Shown piece after piece: positions 18,825 through 32,418 of a stretch of 64,000 bases of DNA. The stretch comes from Pseudomonas syringae KCTC 12500 (GTDB lineage Bacteria; Pseudomonadota; Gammaproteobacteria; Pseudomonadales; Pseudomonadaceae): positions 2,836,001 through 2,900,000 of the forward strand of contig NZ_AYTM02000002.1 of assembly GCF_000507185.2 (NCBI RefSeq). The letters are read 5' to 3'. Below the pieces are notes generated by a model. The model worked only from the letters and a program-made list of their open reading frames with translations, was not told the origin of the DNA and made no database searches. Both the position numbers and the translations under genes were made by a program. Numbering within the stretch: the stretch's first letter is position 1; the number at the start of each line of letters is the position of its first letter.

Positions 18825-19405
18825 TGGCGCGGATCAACTTATTACCGTGGCGCGAAGAGCTTCGCGAAGAACGAAAGAAACGCTTCCTGACCGCACTGGT
18901 CGGCGTGCTGGTGGTGTCAGTCGGCATTCTGTTTCTGATCGATCGTTACGTCAGCAATGGCATCGAGCATCAGATGGCGCGCAATGCCTTTCTGCAGGCG
19001 CAGATTGCTCAGCTCGATATCCGTATCAAGGAGATCAGTGATCTCAAGGCCCGTCGCAAACAGCTGCTCGAGCGCATGAAGATCATTCAGGACCTGCAAG
19101 GCAACCGCCCGATCACCGGACGCGTCTTCGATCAACTGGCGCGGACCCTGCCGGACGGCGTTTATTACTCGCAGGTCAAAATGACCGACAAGCTGATTGC
19201 CATCAGTGGCGCTGCCGAGTCGAACAACCGGGTTTCCGACCTGATGCGTAACCTTGAAGCCTCTGACTGGCTGGAGGCGCCGAGCCTCACCGAGGTCAAG
19301 GCCACTACGGCCGGTGCTGTGGATCAAGCCAACGTCTTTCAGCTGACCGTACGTCAGACTCAGCCCCCGGTTGCCGCTGTCCCTGCCGCAGGAGCCAAGC
19401 CATGA
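18824..19405 (+). CDS. pilN: Type IV pilus assembly protein PilN
   Basis: 193 residues starting MARINLLPWREELREERKKRF at the ATG that overlaps the pilM stop (TGATG). The INLLPWRE segment is the conserved PilM-binding motif. One transmembrane helix (about 22-42, LTALVGVLVVSVGILFLI) is followed by a periplasmic coiled coil and a ferredoxin-like domain that pairs with PilO. It forms the inner-membrane alignment complex. The pilO ATG overlaps its stop codon by four bases. Confidence 0.95.
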
Positions 19406-20025
19406 ATATGTCCGAATGGCTGGAAGGGCTGCGCAAGGTCGATCTGAGCGAACTGGACCTGAACAACCTGGGCTCATGGCCCGCAGCGGTCAAGGCCATT
19501 GCCGGGCTGCTGGTTGCGGTCACGATTTTCGCACTGGGCTATTTCTTCTTTATCCAGGACCTGGAAACCCAGCTGGAAAGTGCCCAGAGCAGCGAGGTGA
19601 CGCTCAAGGAGCAGTTCTCCAACAAGGCCTTCCAGGCGGCCAACCTCGAGCCGTACAAGAAGCAGATGGAAGAAATGGAAAACACCTTCGGCGCGCTGCT
19701 GCGGCAATTGCCCAGCGACACCGAAGTGCCCGGCCTGCTTGAGGACATCACGCGCACCGGGTTGGGAAGCGGGCTCGAGTTCGAGGAAATCAAGCTGCTG
19801 CCCGAGGCGGTCCAGCAGTTCTACATTGAGCTGCCGATACAGATCACTGTGGTCGGGGGTTATCACGACCTGGCGACCTTCGTCAGCGGCGTAGCCAGCC
19901 TGCCGCGCATCGTCACGCTGCATGATTTCGAGATCAAGCCGGTCGATCCCAAAGTGCCAACCAAATTGCGCATGAGCATTCTGGCCAAGACCTACCGCTA
20001 CAACGATGAAGGGCTGAAGAAATGA
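19402..20025 (+). CDS. pilO: Type IV pilus assembly protein PilO
   Basis: 207 residues starting MNMSEWLEGLRKVDLSELDLNNLGSWP. One transmembrane helix (about 32-52, AIAGLLVAVTIFALGYFFFI) is followed by a coiled coil (LETQLESAQSSEVTLKEQF) and a ferredoxin-like periplasmic domain. It heterodimerises with PilN and contacts PilP. The ATG lies in the ATGA overlap with pilN, and its own TGA overlaps the pilP ATG. Confidence 0.95.
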   Translation: MNMSEWLEGLRKVDLSELDLNNLGSWPAAVKAIAGLLVAVTIFALGYFFFIQDLETQLESAQSSEVTLKEQFSNKAFQAANLEPYKKQMEEMENTFGALLRQLPSDTEVPGLLEDITRTGLGSGLEFEEIKLLPEAVQQFYIELPIQITVVGGYHDLATFVSGVASLPRIVTLHDFEIKPVDPKVPTKLRMSILAKTYRYNDEGLKK

Positions 20026-20549
20026 GGGCGGCGCGATTGCTGTGCGTCAGTGTGGTTCTGGCAGGGCTCGCCGGTTGCGGTAATGACAATGATTTTGCCG
20101 ATCTGTCTGAATTCATGGATCAGGCCAGAGCCCGCCCGAGTGGCAACGTCGAGCCGCTCCCCAAGTTTCGGCCGTATGAGGCGTTCACCTATAACGCCTC
20201 CACGCTGCGCAGTCCGTTTCAACCGCCGGTCAAGATCGACCTGCTCAACCGGCAGAAGGGTTCACGCCTGGTGGCGCCGGACGAACACCGGGTCAGGCAG
20301 TTCCTTGAAGGCTTCAATATCGAGTCGTTCGAGATGGTCGGCACGATTGGCAACGAGTCAGGGACCTTTGCCCTGCTGCGCGGTGCCGGAGGTGTTCATC
20401 GCGTCAAGGTGGGCGACTACCTGGGGCGTAACAACGGCCGGGTAGTGTCGATCGGCGACGCGCAGGTTGATGTTATCGAAATTGTTCCTGATGGAGAGGG
20501 GGCGTGGCTGGAAAGGCCGCGCACGATCGCCCTCAAAGAACGCTCATGA
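20022..20549 (+). CDS. pilP: Type IV pilus assembly lipoprotein PilP
   Basis: 175 residues with a lipoprotein signal peptide: hydrophobic stretch then lipobox L16-A17-G18-C19 (LAGCGNDNDF). A disordered segment with FRPYEAFTYNASTLRSPFQPP binds the PilN/PilO pair, and the C-terminal beta domain (about 95-170, EMVGTIGNESGTFALLRG ... VKVGDYLGRNNGRV) is the HR-type fold that contacts the PilQ secretin. Start and stop codons overlap the neighbours in ATGA fashion. Confidence 0.95.
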   Translation: MRAARLLCVSVVLAGLAGCGNDNDFADLSEFMDQARARPSGNVEPLPKFRPYEAFTYNASTLRSPFQPPVKIDLLNRQKGSRLVAPDEHRVRQFLEGFNIESFEMVGTIGNESGTFALLRGAGGVHRVKVGDYLGRNNGRVVSIGDAQVDVIEIVPDGEGAWLERPRTIALKERS

Positions 20550-22702
20550 AGTGGGCAAGGCCAAGTATGCACAGTAGCGCTCAACGGAAATTGATCATGA
20601 CCCGGATTCTCTCGATTATCGGCGTGTCGTTATGCATCGCGATGCTGTCGCCGGTTCTCCAGGCTGCCAACCTCAAGACCCTGGATGTCGCAGCCCTGCC
20701 GGGCGATCGCATCGAGCTGAAGCTGGCATTCGATGCCCCGGTGCCTGCACCGCGCGGTTACACCACGTCGCAACCGGCGCGCATTGCGCTGGATCTGCCG
20801 GGTGTTACCAGCCAGCTGGCGACCAAAAGTCGTGATCTGGGCAGCGGCAATGCGCGCAGTGTGGTTGTGGTTCAGGCTCAGGACCGCACTCGGGTGATCA
20901 TCAACCTGACCACGCTTTCGCCTTACAGCTCCCGCGTCGATGGCAACAACCTGTTCGTGGTCATCGGCCAGGGTGCCGGCGCCGCGCAAGCCTCCCAGCC
21001 GACCACTGCGATGGGCGCGCAACGGGTCGCGGTGCCGCCGCCCACGCCGGCATCCGCCAGGCCGTTCATCCCCGCTGGCGTCAAGGCCATCAGGAATGTC
21101 GATTTCCAGCGTGGCGAGCTGGGTGAAGGCAATGTGGTCATCGACCTGAGCAACCCCAGCATTGCCCCGGATATTCAGGAGCAGGGCGGCAAGATCCGCG
21201 TGGACTTCGCCAAGACCCAACTGCCCGAACCGCTGCGCGTCCGCCTGGACGTCAAGGACTTCGCCACGCCGGTGCAGTTCGTCAGTGCTTCGGCGTCGGG
21301 TGACAAGGCCAGCATTCTGATCGAGCCGTCGGGCGCCTTCGACTACTCGGCGTTTCAGACCGAAAACAAGCTGACGATCAGCGTGCGTCCATTGACCAAC
21401 GAGGACGTCGACCGCCGCGCCGCTGACAAACCGGCGTACACCGGTGAAAAGCTGTCGCTGAACTTCCAGGACATCGACGTGCGTTCGGTGCTGCAGCTGA
21501 TTGCCGACTTCACCAACCTCAATCTGGTGGCCAGCGATACGGTCCAGGGTGGTATCACTCTGCGTCTGCAGAATGTGCCGTGGGATCAGGCGCTGGACCT
21601 GGTGCTGAAAACCAAGGGCCTGGACAAACGCAAGGTCGGCAACGTGCTGCTGGTTGCGCCAGCCGATGAAATTGCCGCCCGCGAGCGTCAGGAGCTGGAG
21701 TCGCTCAAGCAGATCGCCGAGCTGGCGCCCCTGCGCCGTGAGCTGTTGCAGGTCAATTACGCCAAGGCTGCCGACATCGCCAAGCTGTTCCAGTCCGTGA
21801 CCAGTGCCGAGTCCAAGGCCGATGAGCGCGGCTCGATCACGGTGGACGACCGGACCAACAACATCATTGCCTACCAGACCCAGGAACGACTCGACGAGCT
21901 GCGTCGTATCGTTTCGCAACTGGACATCCCGGTACGCCAGGTGATGATCGAGGCGCGCATCGTCGAGGCCAACGTCGATTACAACAAGCAGCTCGGGGTT
22001 CGCTGGGGCGGCTCTACGAACACCAGCGGTAACAGAAAATGGACAACCTACGGGCTTGACAATAATGGCGACGAGGCCGGTAACACCAGCGGCAACCTGA
22101 CCTCCAACGTGCCGTTCGTGGACCTGGGCGCAGCCGGCGCCACCTCGGGTATCGGCCTTGGTTTCGTGACCAACAACACGTTGCTGGACCTTGAACTGAG
22201 TGCCATGGAGAAAACCGGCAACGGTGAAATCGTCTCCCAGCCCAAGGTGGTCACTTCCGACAAGGAAACCGCCAAGATCCTCAAGGGTACGGAGATCCCG
22301 TATCAGGAATCCAGCTCCAGCGGTGCGACCACCGTGAGCTTCAAGGAGGCTTCCCTGTCGCTTGAAGTGACGCCGCAGATCACGCCGGACAATCGCATCA
22401 TCATGGAAGTGAAGGTCACCAAGGACGAGCCGGACTACCTGAATGCGGTGCTGGGTGTGCCGCCGATCAAGAAGAACGAGGTCAACGCCAAAGTGCTGAT
22501 TTCCGACGGCGAGACCATCGTCATCGGTGGTGTGTTCTCGAATACGCAAAGTAAAGTTGTCGATAAAGTGCCATTTCTTGGCGATGTACCGTATCTTGGC
22601 CGGCTTTTCAGGCGCGATGTGGTATCTGAGTCCAAATCCGAGCTGTTGGTATTTCTGACTCCGCGTATCATGAACAACCAGGCGATTTCTGTGAGTCGTT
22701 GA
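20546..22702 (+). CDS. pilQ: Type IV pilus secretin PilQ
   Basis: 718 residues if translation starts at the ATG at 20546, which overlaps the pilP stop as ATGA like the rest of the operon; a later ATG at 20597 (MTRILSIIG) would also leave a full signal peptide ending ...SPVLQA. Two AMIN domains (about 45-145 and 190-290) bind peptidoglycan. STN/N0 and N1 domains follow ([22 protein letters not shown]), then the secretin core from about 470 with [15 protein letters not shown] and the C-terminal LVFLTPRIM. It forms the outer-membrane pore through which the pilus exits. An Asn/Thr/Gly-rich stretch at about 490-530 is probably a variable loop. Confidence 0.95.
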   Translation: MKWARPSMHSSAQRKLIMTRILSIIGVSLCIAMLSPVLQAANLKTLDVAALPGDRIELKLAFDAPVPAPRGYTTSQPARIALDLPGVTSQLATKSRDLGSGNARSVVVVQAQDRTRVIINLTTLSPYSSRVDGNNLFVVIGQGAGAAQASQPTTAMGAQRVAVPPPTPASARPFIPAGVKAIRNVDFQRGELGEGNVVIDLSNPSIAPDIQEQGGKIRVDFAKTQLPEPLRVRLDVKDFATPVQFVSASASGDKASILIEPSGAFDYSAFQTENKLTISVRPLTNEDVDRRAADKPAYTGEKLSLNFQDIDVRSVLQLIADFTNLNLVASDTVQGGITLRLQNVPWDQALDLVLKTKGLDKRKVGNVLLVAPADEIAARERQELESLKQIAELAPLRRELLQVNYAKAADIAKLFQSVTSAESKADERGSITVDDRTNNIIAYQTQERLDELRRIVSQLDIPVRQVMIEARIVEANVDYNKQLGVRWGGSTNTSGNRKWTTYGLDNNGDEAGNTSGNLTSNVPFVDLGAAGATSGIGLGFVTNNTLLDLELSAMEKTGNGEIVSQPKVVTSDKETAKILKGTEIPYQESSSSGATTVSFKEASLSLEVTPQITPDNRIIMEVKVTKDEPDYLNAVLGVPPIKKNEVNAKVLISDGETIVIGGVFSNTQSKVVDKVPFLGDVPYLGRLFRRDVVSESKSELLVFLTPRIMNNQAISVSR

Positions 22703-22706
22703 TTTT

Positions 22707-23225
22707 GTGCGAAATTTAATACTTGTGGGGCCGATGGGTGCTGGCAAGAGCACCATCGGCCGCTTGCTTGCCAAAGAATTGCGACTGCCGTTCAAGGATT
22801 CCGACAAGGAAATCGAGCTGCGTACGGGCGCCAACATTCCCTGGATCTTCGACAAGGAAGGCGAACCGGGTTTTCGTGATCGCGAGCAGGCCATGATTGC
22901 CGAACTGTGCGACGCCGATGGCGTGGTTCTGGCGACCGGCGGTGGCGCGGTCATGCGCAGCGAAAATCGCCAGGCACTGCGGGCCGGCGGGCGCGTGGTT
23001 TACTTGCACGCCTCGATCGAGCAGCAGGTGGGGCGCACCGCGCGTGATCGCAATCGTCCTTTGCTGCGTACCGCTGATCCTGCCCGTGTGCTGAGCGAAC
23101 TGCTGGCCATCCGCGACCCGCTTTATCGGGAAATCGCCGATATCGTGATTGAAACCGATGAGCGGCCACCCCGAATGGTGGTTCTCGAGATACTGGCGCG
23201 ACTGGCAGAGCTTCCTCCCCGTTAA
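22707..23225 (+). CDS. aroK: Shikimate kinase
   Basis: 172 residues; GTG start at 22707, four bases after the pilQ stop. It phosphorylates shikimate in chorismate synthesis. Walker [10 protein letters not shown] (about 9-17), DSDKEIE (shikimate-binding Asp), FRDREQ, GGGAVM and the lid [11 protein letters not shown] are all seen. Gene order pilQ-aroK-aroB is conserved in gamma-proteobacteria, and transcription probably continues from the pil operon. Confidence 0.96.
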   Translation: MRNLILVGPMGAGKSTIGRLLAKELRLPFKDSDKEIELRTGANIPWIFDKEGEPGFRDREQAMIAELCDADGVVLATGGGAVMRSENRQALRAGGRVVYLHASIEQQVGRTARDRNRPLLRTADPARVLSELLAIRDPLYREIADIVIETDERPPRMVVLEILARLAELPPR

Positions 23226-23340
23226 AGCGCAGGCGAAAATGCGCTATTCTCGTCGCCCAGCAAAACAGCGTCGGTTCGTGGCCTTGCGTCATGACCTGCT
23301 GAAGCACAAACCGTCCAATCGGTAATCAATGTGGGGACAC

Positions 23341-24444
23341 ATGCAGACACTTAAGGTCGAGCTTGGTGAGCGTAGCTACCCGATCCATATTGGCGAAGGC
23401 CTGCTGGATCAGCCCGAGCTCCTGGCCCCGCATATCGTCGGGCGTCAGGTGGCTATCGTCTCCAATACGACAGTGGCACCGCTGTACCTGGAGCGCCTGA
23501 CGCAAACCCTGGCCGGTTACAACGTTCTGCCGATTGTTCTGCCCGATGGCGAAGCATTCAAGAACTGGGAAACCCTGCAGACCATTTTCGATGGCTTGCT
23601 GACCGCCCGTCATGATCGTCGCACCACGGTCATCGCCCTGGGTGGCGGGGTGATCGGCGACATGGCCGGGTTCGCTGCCGCCTGTTATCAGCGCGGCGTG
23701 AACTTCATCCAGATCCCGACCACACTGCTGTCTCAGGTGGATTCGTCGGTTGGCGGCAAGACCGGCATCAACCATCCGCTGGGCAAGAACATGGTGGGTG
23801 CCTTCTATCAGCCGAGTGTGGTGCTGATCGATACCACCTCGCTCAATACCCTGCCCGAGCGTGAGCTGTCCGCCGGGCTGGCGGAAGTCATCAAATATGG
23901 CCTGATATGCGACGAGCCCTTCCTGACCTGGCTCGAAGAGCACGTCGATGCGCTGCGCGGGCTGGACCAGGCGGCGCTGACCGTAGCCATCGAACGTTCC
24001 TGCGCCGCCAAGGCGCTGGTGGTCGGCGCCGATGAGCGCGAGTCCGGTGTTCGTGCGACATTGAACCTGGGTCACACATTCGGGCACGCCATCGAGACGC
24101 ATATGGGCTATGGTGTCTGGCTGCATGGCGAGGCGGTTGCTGCCGGGACAGTCATGGCGCTGGAAATGTCCTCGCGCCTGGGCTGGATCAGCACACAGGA
24201 ACGGGATCGCGGCATTCGCCTGTTTCAGCGTGCCGGGCTGCCGGTCGTGCCACCGCAGGACATGACGGAAGACAATTTCCTCGAACACATGGCGATCGAC
24301 AAGAAAGTCATCGACGGTCGCCTGCGTCTGGTGCTGTTGCGCCGGATGGGTGAAGCGGTTATCACAGACGAATATCCAAAAGAAGTATTACAGGCCACCC
24401 TGGTTGCGGATTATCGCGCCTTGGTGGATCAGCTCAGAGGTTAA
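23341..24444 (+). CDS. aroB: 3-dehydroquinate synthase
   Basis: 367 residues from the ATG at 23341 ([20 protein letters not shown]), preceded by GGGGA; an in-frame ATG four codons earlier is less well placed. NAD- and metal-dependent conversion of DAHP to 3-dehydroquinate, the second shikimate step. Conserved features are [40 protein letters not shown], and the metal ligands in [24 protein letters not shown] and WLHGEAVA. Full length. Confidence 0.97.
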   Translation: MQTLKVELGERSYPIHIGEGLLDQPELLAPHIVGRQVAIVSNTTVAPLYLERLTQTLAGYNVLPIVLPDGEAFKNWETLQTIFDGLLTARHDRRTTVIALGGGVIGDMAGFAAACYQRGVNFIQIPTTLLSQVDSSVGGKTGINHPLGKNMVGAFYQPSVVLIDTTSLNTLPERELSAGLAEVIKYGLICDEPFLTWLEEHVDALRGLDQAALTVAIERSCAAKALVVGADERESGVRATLNLGHTFGHAIETHMGYGVWLHGEAVAAGTVMALEMSSRLGWISTQERDRGIRLFQRAGLPVVPPQDMTEDNFLEHMAIDKKVIDGRLRLVLLRRMGEAVITDEYPKEVLQATLVADYRALVDQLRG

Positions 24445-24454
24445 CGGAAACCCC

Positions 24455-26071
24455 ATGACTAGTTTGCATGCCGACGAGGCCTTCCTCGGCCATTATCAGT
24501 TGAGTCATGACCCCTTTGCGGCGCGGGTACCTGGCTTCAAATTCTTTCCTGCCCAACGCAAGCCTGTGCTGGGTCAGCTTCATCATCTGGCGCGCTACAG
24601 TCAGCTGCTGCTGGCGGTAACCGGGCCTCAGGGCAGCGGCAAGACCCTGCTGCGCCAGGCACTGGTGGCAAGCACCAACAAGCAGTCTGTGCAAAGTGTC
24701 GTGATTTCTGCGCGCGGTGCCGGCGATGCCGCGGGCGTGCTGCAGCAGGTCGCGCAGGCGCTGAGCGTCGCGCAGGCTGAAATGCAGTCGATCCTGTCGC
24801 AGGTCGTGCAACTCGGGCTGACCGGCCAGGAAGTCTACTTGCTGGTTGACGATGCGGAACAACTTGGCGATTCGGCGCTCGAAGCGTTGCTGGGTCTTGC
24901 TGCGGGAACGCCTGAGGGGCGTCCGCATGTATTCCTGTTCGGAGAGCCATCGCTGCTCGATCGTCTCGATCAGATGTGTGCCGACCTGCAGGGCGATGTT
25001 GAAGGCGAACGCTTTCACGTCATCGAGCTGCAACCCTATACGGAAGAGGAAACCCGGGAGTATCTGGCTCAGCGTCTGGAGGGTGCAGGGCAGGGAATCG
25101 CGTTGTTCACCGCCGACCAGATCACCGATATTCATGAACAGTCCGATGGCTGGCCTGGCGCAATCAACCAGGTAGCCCGCGATTCAATGATCGAGGCGAT
25201 GATCGCGAGTCGTTCCGCGGTCAAGCGTCCAAGTGTGGGGTTCAAAATGCCGAAAAAACACGTATTGGCCTTGGGTGCCGTTGTCATAGTGGCCGTGGCA
25301 GCAGCCGTGCTGATCCCGGGTCGCGGCGACAAGACGGGTACACCCGCCAATGCCCCGGCTTCCGCTCAGGCGCAACTGCCGCTGGGTGAAGGCAAGCCAA
25401 CTGCTCAACAATCCAACAACGGCAGCCCGGCCATCGAATTCGCTGGCAATTCCCAGCCGATGCCGTTGCCGATGAATGGCAACCAGCCGGTGATGCGCGG
25501 TCCTCTGGCCGAAGCCGCCGGTTCCAGTGATTCCGACGAAGACGCCGTGCCGACAGGTTCGCCTGCCCAGCCGCCGACCGTGACCACTACTGCGCCGCCA
25601 GCCGGTGTTCCGGCAGGTCAGGCCGCAGCGCAGACGCCTCGTTCGTCCATCCCTGCACCGACCCCGGCGCCAGCTGCCAAGCCGGCACCTGCGCAAACTC
25701 AGGTCGCCACAGCCAAGCCAGCCCCGGCTCCTGCGGCCAAACCGGCTGAAAAACCGGCAGCGGCCGCGGCCAAACCGGCTGCCGGCGGTAGCTGGTACAG
25801 CAGCCAGGCACCAGGCCACTATGTGGTGCAGATTCTCGGCACCAGTTCCGAAGCGACGGCCCAGGCCTACGTTGCAGAGCAGGGTGGCGAGTATCGTTAT
25901 TTCAAGAAAACCCTGCAGGGCAAGCCGCTGTACGTTGTGACGTATGGCAACTTTCCTGACCGCGCTGCCGCCCTGGCAGCCATCAAGGTATTGCCAGCCA
26001 AGGTTCAGGCTGGTAAACCTTGGCCTCGTACTGTCGCCAGCGTCCAACAAGAGCTCGGCGCCACTCGTTAA
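24455..26071 (+). CDS. DamX-like AAA/SPOR membrane protein
   Basis: 538 residues from the ATG at 24455, ten bases after the aroB stop. The N-terminal AAA (ExeA/GspA-type) domain has Walker A TGPQGSGKT (56-64) and Walker B YLLVDDAEQL. One transmembrane helix lies at about 267-288 (VLALGAVVIVAVAAAVLI). Then comes a long Pro/Ala-rich periplasmic linker (about 295-450) and a C-terminal SPOR domain (about 458-530, YVVQILGTSSEATAQAYV). The layout matches E. coli DamX, a septal-ring protein encoded after aroB, but with a fuller ATPase domain. Probably recruited to septal peptidoglycan. PAO1 has the same gene at PA5037. Confidence 0.88.
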   Translation: MTSLHADEAFLGHYQLSHDPFAARVPGFKFFPAQRKPVLGQLHHLARYSQLLLAVTGPQGSGKTLLRQALVASTNKQSVQSVVISARGAGDAAGVLQQVAQALSVAQAEMQSILSQVVQLGLTGQEVYLLVDDAEQLGDSALEALLGLAAGTPEGRPHVFLFGEPSLLDRLDQMCADLQGDVEGERFHVIELQPYTEEETREYLAQRLEGAGQGIALFTADQITDIHEQSDGWPGAINQVARDSMIEAMIASRSAVKRPSVGFKMPKKHVLALGAVVIVAVAAAVLIPGRGDKTGTPANAPASAQAQLPLGEGKPTAQQSNNGSPAIEFAGNSQPMPLPMNGNQPVMRGPLAEAAGSSDSDEDAVPTGSPAQPPTVTTTAPPAGVPAGQAAAQTPRSSIPAPTPAPAAKPAPAQTQVATAKPAPAPAAKPAEKPAAAAAKPAAGGSWYSSQAPGHYVVQILGTSSEATAQAYVAEQGGEYRYFKKTLQGKPLYVVTYGNFPDRAAALAAIKVLPAKVQAGKPWPRTVASVQQELGATR

Positions 26072-26290
26072 AGTCGCAGCGGCCCTACCCGGGCCGCCGC
26101 CGACCTACCTGACTTAACCCGCCTGCGCGCGCGGCCTATCGGCCCGTGCCTTGCGGCGTCTGCGTTACAAGCGCCCTGCAGTCTCCCGTCGCGTCAGTCA
26201 GATTCACGAAGAAATACTTTGACTAGCACAGCGACCCGCTTTAAAACTTTCATAATTGCGACATTGATTATCAGCCAGTCGTCGTTAAAT

Positions 26291-26319
26291 TTGTTAGCCC
26301 TTGTGTCGCTGTGTACAAT
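26291..26319 (+). promoter_or_regulatory. Probable sigma-70 promoter of gltB
   Basis: TTGTTA (26291-26296), 17 bases, then TACAAT (26314-26319), about 110 bp ahead of the gltB ATG. Four of six and five of six consensus matches with ideal spacing. The 357-bp gap between the DamX-like gene and gltB also has a GC-rich hairpin just after the upstream stop (GCGGCCC and GGGCCGC, about 26078-26096) and nothing else recognised. Confidence 0.6.
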
Positions 26320-26428
26320 GACCTCCGTTTTGCCTGTCCGAAGCTGGCGCACGTTCGGCGTGACAGGTAATTGGTTGAATTAAAAGGAAATTTGCCTCGC
26401 ATAGAGGCAGCCTGGTGAGAAAGTGTCT

Positions 26429-29400
26429 ATGAAAGCAGGTCTGTACCAACCAGATGAATTCAAGGATAACTGCGGCTTCGGCCTGATCGCTCATATGCAG
26501 GGCGAGCCCAGTCATCACCTGTTGCAGACGGCCGTTCAGGCCCTGACCTGCATGACCCACCGTGGCGGTATCAACGCCGACGGCAAGACCGGCGACGGTT
26601 GCGGTCTGTTGATTCAGAAGCCCGATGGCTTCCTGCGTGCGATCGCCAAGCAACATTTCAACGTCGATCTGCCCCGCCAATATGCTGTGGGCATGGTGTT
26701 CCTCAATCAGGACGACGCCAGGGCCGACGCTGCGCGCGAAAACATGAACCGCGAAATCCTCGCCGAAGGCCTGGATCTGGTGGGCTGGCGTCAGGTGCCG
26801 ATCGATACCAGCGTTCTGGGTCGCCTGGCGCTGGAGCGCCTGCCGAAAATCGAGCAAGTATTCATTGGTGGTGAAGGCCTGAGCGATCAGGAATTCGCCA
26901 TCAAACTGTTCAGTGCGCGTCGCCGCTCGTCGGTGTCCAACGCCGCAGATACCGATCACTACATCTGCAGCTTTTCGCACAAGACCATCATTTACAAAGG
27001 CCTGATGATGCCGGCCGACCTCACGGCCTTCTTCCCGGACCTGAGCGACGAGCGTCTGCAGACCGCTATCTGCGTGTTCCACCAGCGCTTCTCCACCAAT
27101 ACCTTGCCGAAATGGCCGCTGGCGCAGCCGTTCCGCTTCCTCGCCCACAACGGCGAGATCAACACCATTACCGGCAACCGCAACTGGGCACAGGCGCGGC
27201 GCACCAAGTTCACCAACGATCTGATGGATCTGGACGAACTGGGCCCGCTGGTCAACCGCGTGGGTTCTGACTCGTCGAGCATGGACAACATGCTTGAGCT
27301 GATGGTCACCGGCGGCATCGATCTGTTCCGTGGCGTGCGCATGATCATTCCGCCTGCGTGGCAGAACGTCGAGACCATGGACCCGGACCTGCGGGCGTTC
27401 TATGAGTACAACTCCATGCACATGGAGCCGTGGGACGGCCCTGCGGGCGTGGTCATGACCGAAGGTCGTCATGCGGTCTGCCTGCTCGACCGCAACGGCC
27501 TGCGCCCGGCGCGCTGGGTCACGACCAAGAACGGCTACATCACCCTCGCATCGGAAATCGGCGTGTGGGATTACAAACCCGAAGATGTCATCGCCAAGGG
27601 CCGTGTCGGTCCGGGGCAGATCTTTGCCGTGGACACCGAAACCGGTCAGATCCTCGACACCGATGCTATCGACAACCGCCTCAAGTCGCGTCATCCGTAC
27701 AAGCAATGGCTGCGCAAGAATGCCCTGCGCATTCAGGCGACCATGGAAGACAATGACCACGGTTCGGCTTTTTACGACAGCGAGCAGCTCAAGCAGTACA
27801 TGAAGATGTATCAGGTCACGTTCGAAGAGCGTGATCAGGTGCTGCGTCCGCTGGGCGAGCAGGGTCAGGAAGCCGTAGGCTCGATGGGTGACGACACGCC
27901 AATGGCCGTGCTGTCGCGTCGTGTGCGTTCGCCTTACGATTACTTCCGTCAGCAGTTCGCGCAGGTGACCAACCCGCCGATCGACCCGCTGCGTGAAGCC
28001 ATTGTCATGTCGCTGGAGATCTGCCTTGGTGCCGAGCGCAATATCTTCCAGGAGTCGCCGGAGCACGCCTCGCGCGTGATCCTCAGCTCGCCGGTCATTT
28101 CGCCAGCCAAATGGCGCTCGCTGATGAACCTGGAGCGTCCAGGGTTCGAGCGCCATATCATTGACCTGAACTACGATGAAAGCCTGGGCCTTGAAGCCGC
28201 TGTGCGCAGCGTTGCCGATCAGGCCGAAGAAGCCGTGCGTGCCGGTCATACGCTGATCGTGCTGAGCGACCGACACATTGCGCCGGGCAAGCTGCCGGTG
28301 CACGCCTCTCTGGCGGTCGGCGCGGTTCACCACCGTCTGACCGAGCGGGGTCTGCGCTGCGACAGCAACATTCTGGTCGAAACCGCGACGGCGCGTGACC
28401 CGCACCATTTCGCCGTGCTGATCGGCTTCGGCGCCTCGGCGGTCTATCCGTTCCTGGCCTACGAAGTGCTGGGCGACCTGATCCGTACCGGCGAAGTACT
28501 GGGCGATCTGTACGAAGTCTTCAAGAACTACCGCAAAGGCATCACCAAGGGCCTGCTCAAGATCCTCTCGAAGATGGGCATCTCGACCGTTGCGTCCTAC
28601 CGTGGCGCGCAGTTGTTCGAAGCCATTGGCCTGTCCGAGGAAGTCTGCGACCTCAGCTTCCGCGGTGTACCGAGCCGCCTGAAGGGCGCGCGCTTCGTCG
28701 ACATCGAAGCCGAACAGAAGGCGCTGGCTGCCGAAGCCTGGAGCCCGCGCAAGCCGATCCAGCAAGGCGGCCTGCTCAAGTTCGTGTTTGGTGGTGAGTA
28801 CCACGCCTACAACCCGGACGTGGTCAGCACCCTGCAGGCCGCCGTGCAGCAGGGCGACTACAGCAAGTTCAAGGAATACACCTCACTGGTGGACCAGCGT
28901 CCGGTGTCGATGATTCGTGACCTGCTGCAGGTCAGGACAATCGATCAGCCGCTGAACATCGACGAAATCGAGCCGCTGAGCGAAATCTTCAAGCGCTTCG
29001 ACTCGGCCGGTATTTCTCTGGGCGCTTTGTCGCCCGAGGCCCACGAAGCGTTGGCCGAGGCGATGAACCGTCTGGGCGCGCGCTCCAACTCCGGTGAGGG
29101 TGGCGAAGACCCGGCCCGTTACGGCACGGTCCGCAGTTCCAAGATCAAGCAGATCGCGACGGGCCGCTTTGGCGTGACGCCCGAGTATCTGGTCAATGCC
29201 GATGTGCTGCAGATCAAGGTCGCGCAGGGCGCCAAGCCGGGCGAGGGCGGGCAACTGCCGGGCGGCAAGGTCAATGGCCTGATCGCCAAGCTGCGTTATG
29301 CAGTACCGGGCGTGACGCTGATTTCGCCGCCTCCACACCACGACATCTATTCCATCGAAGACTTGTCGCAGCTGATTTTTGACCTGAAACAGGTCAACCC

Positions 29401-30874
29401 GGCGGCGCTGGTCTCGGTAAAGCTGGTGGCAGAAGCGGGCGTCGGCACCATTGCCGCCGGTGTCGCCAAGGCCTATGCCGACCTGATCACCATTTCCGGT
29501 TACGACGGTGGCACCGGCGCATCGCCGCTGACCTCGATCAAATACGCCGGTGCGCCGTGGGAGCTTGGGCTGGCCGAAACCCACCAGACCCTGCGTGGCA
29601 ACGACCTGCGCGGCAAGGTTCGGGTACAAACCGACGGTGGTCTGAAAACCGGCCTGGACGTGATCAAGGCTGCCATCCTCGGGGCCGAAAGCTTCGGCTT
29701 CGGCACCGCGCCGATGATCGCGCTGGGCTGCAAATACCTGCGTATCTGCCACCTGAACAACTGCGCCACCGGCGTAGCGACCCAGAACGAAAAGCTGCGC
29801 AAGGACCATTACATCGGCACCGTCGACATGGTGATCAACTTCTTCACCTACGTGGCGGAAGAAACCCGCGAGTGGCTGGCCAAGCTGGGTGTTCGCTCAC
29901 TGGAAGAGCTGATCGGCCGCACCGACCTGCTGGACATCCTGCCGGGCGAAACCGAGAAGCAGCAGCATCTGGACCTGACACCGTTGCTGGGCAGCGACCA
30001 CATTCCGGCCGACAAGCCTCAGTTCAGCCAGGTGGATCGCAACCCGCCGTTCGACAAAGGCTTGCTGGCCGAGAAGATGGTGGAGATGGCCAAGCCGGCC
30101 ATCGAGTCGCTCAGCGGTGGCGACTACGAACTGGATATCTGCAACTGCGACCGTTCGATCGGCGCGCGCATCTCTGGCGAAATCGCCAGACTGCACGGCA
30201 ATCAGGGCATGAACAAGGCACCTGTCACCTTCCGCTTCAAGGGCACTGCCGGTCAGAGCTTCGGGGTGTGGAACGCCGGTGGCCTGAACATGTATCTGGA
30301 AGGCGATGCCAACGACTACGTCGGCAAGGGCATGACCGCTGGCAAGCTGGTAATCGTGCCGCCCAAGGGCAGCCCGTTCAAGACCAACGAAAGTGCGATT
30401 ATCGGCAACACCTGCCTGTACGGCGCAACCGGCGGCAAGCTGTTTGCGGCAGGTACGGCAGGCGAGCGTTTCGCCGTGCGTAACTCCGGTGCTCATACTG
30501 TCGTTGAAGGCACTGGCGATCATTGCTGCGAATACATGACGGGTGGTTTCGTCTGCGTACTGGGCAAGACCGGCTACAACTTCGGTTCCGGCATGACCGG
30601 CGGTTTCGCCTACGTGCTCGACCTGGACAACACCTTCGTTGACCTCGTTAACCATGAACTGGTCGAGATACAGCGTATCAGCGGCGAATCGATGGAGGCT
30701 TACCGCACTCACCTGCAAAGCGTCCTGAATGAGTACGTCGCGGAAACCGACAGCGAATGGGGCCGCAATATCGCGGAAAACCTGGACGACTACCTGCGTC
30801 GTTTCTGGCTGGTCAAGCCCAAGGCTGCCAACCTGAAATCGCTGCTGTCCAGCACTCGGGCGAATCCGCAGTAA
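26429..30874 (+). CDS. gltB: Glutamate synthase (NADPH) large subunit
   Basis: 1481 residues from the ATG at 26429 ([19 protein letters not shown]); a GTG two codons earlier is an alternative. Converts glutamine plus 2-oxoglutarate to two glutamates with GltD. Cys15 in NCGFGLIAH is the Ntn-type glutaminase nucleophile after propeptide removal. A central domain follows, then the FMN-binding synthase domain ([31 protein letters not shown], about 870-1250) with the [3Fe-4S] cluster cysteines in [12 protein letters not shown], and a C-terminal GXGXG beta-helix. Long open frames on the opposite strand in this gene are compositional shadows. Confidence 0.97.
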   Translation: MKAGLYQPDEFKDNCGFGLIAHMQGEPSHHLLQTAVQALTCMTHRGGINADGKTGDGCGLLIQKPDGFLRAIAKQHFNVDLPRQYAVGMVFLNQDDARADAARENMNREILAEGLDLVGWRQVPIDTSVLGRLALERLPKIEQVFIGGEGLSDQEFAIKLFSARRRSSVSNAADTDHYICSFSHKTIIYKGLMMPADLTAFFPDLSDERLQTAICVFHQRFSTNTLPKWPLAQPFRFLAHNGEINTITGNRNWAQARRTKFTNDLMDLDELGPLVNRVGSDSSSMDNMLELMVTGGIDLFRGVRMIIPPAWQNVETMDPDLRAFYEYNSMHMEPWDGPAGVVMTEGRHAVCLLDRNGLRPARWVTTKNGYITLASEIGVWDYKPEDVIAKGRVGPGQIFAVDTETGQILDTDAIDNRLKSRHPYKQWLRKNALRIQATMEDNDHGSAFYDSEQLKQYMKMYQVTFEERDQVLRPLGEQGQEAVGSMGDDTPMAVLSRRVRSPYDYFRQQFAQVTNPPIDPLREAIVMSLEICLGAERNIFQESPEHASRVILSSPVISPAKWRSLMNLERPGFERHIIDLNYDESLGLEAAVRSVADQAEEAVRAGHTLIVLSDRHIAPGKLPVHASLAVGAVHHRLTERGLRCDSNILVETATARDPHHFAVLIGFGASAVYPFLAYEVLGDLIRTGEVLGDLYEVFKNYRKGITKGLLKILSKMGISTVASYRGAQLFEAIGLSEEVCDLSFRGVPSRLKGARFVDIEAEQKALAAEAWSPRKPIQQGGLLKFVFGGEYHAYNPDVVSTLQAAVQQGDYSKFKEYTSLVDQRPVSMIRDLLQVRTIDQPLNIDEIEPLSEIFKRFDSAGISLGALSPEAHEALAEAMNRLGARSNSGEGGEDPARYGTVRSSKIKQIATGRFGVTPEYLVNADVLQIKVAQGAKPGEGGQLPGGKVNGLIAKLRYAVPGVTLISPPPHHDIYSIEDLSQLIFDLKQVNPAALVSVKLVAEAGVGTIAAGVAKAYADLITISGYDGGTGASPLTSIKYAGAPWELGLAETHQTLRGNDLRGKVRVQTDGGLKTGLDVIKAAILGAESFGFGTAPMIALGCKYLRICHLNNCATGVATQNEKLRKDHYIGTVDMVINFFTYVAEETREWLAKLGVRSLEELIGRTDLLDILPGETEKQQHLDLTPLLGSDHIPADKPQFSQVDRNPPFDKGLLAEKMVEMAKPAIESLSGGDYELDICNCDRSIGARISGEIARLHGNQGMNKAPVTFRFKGTAGQSFGVWNAGGLNMYLEGDANDYVGKGMTAGKLVIVPPKGSPFKTNESAIIGNTCLYGATGGKLFAAGTAGERFAVRNSGAHTVVEGTGDHCCEYMTGGFVCVLGKTGYNFGSGMTGGFAYVLDLDNTFVDLVNHELVEIQRISGESMEAYRTHLQSVLNEYVAETDSEWGRNIAENLDDYLRRFWLVKPKAANLKSLLSSTRANPQ

Positions 30875-30887
30875 AAGCAGCTGCTAG

Positions 30888-32411
<1,524 letters not shown>

Positions 32412-32418
32412 GCCTTGT

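Noticed and set aside
20630..22954. 774-codon minus-strand frame opposite pilQ
   Set aside because: Shadow frame; low-complexity composition, overlaps a clear secretin gene.
26294..28804. 836-codon open frame on the minus strand inside gltB
   Set aside because: High-GC codon bias of gltB leaves the opposite strand open; the translation is His/Arg/Gln-rich with no recognisable domain and the gltB protein is unambiguous.
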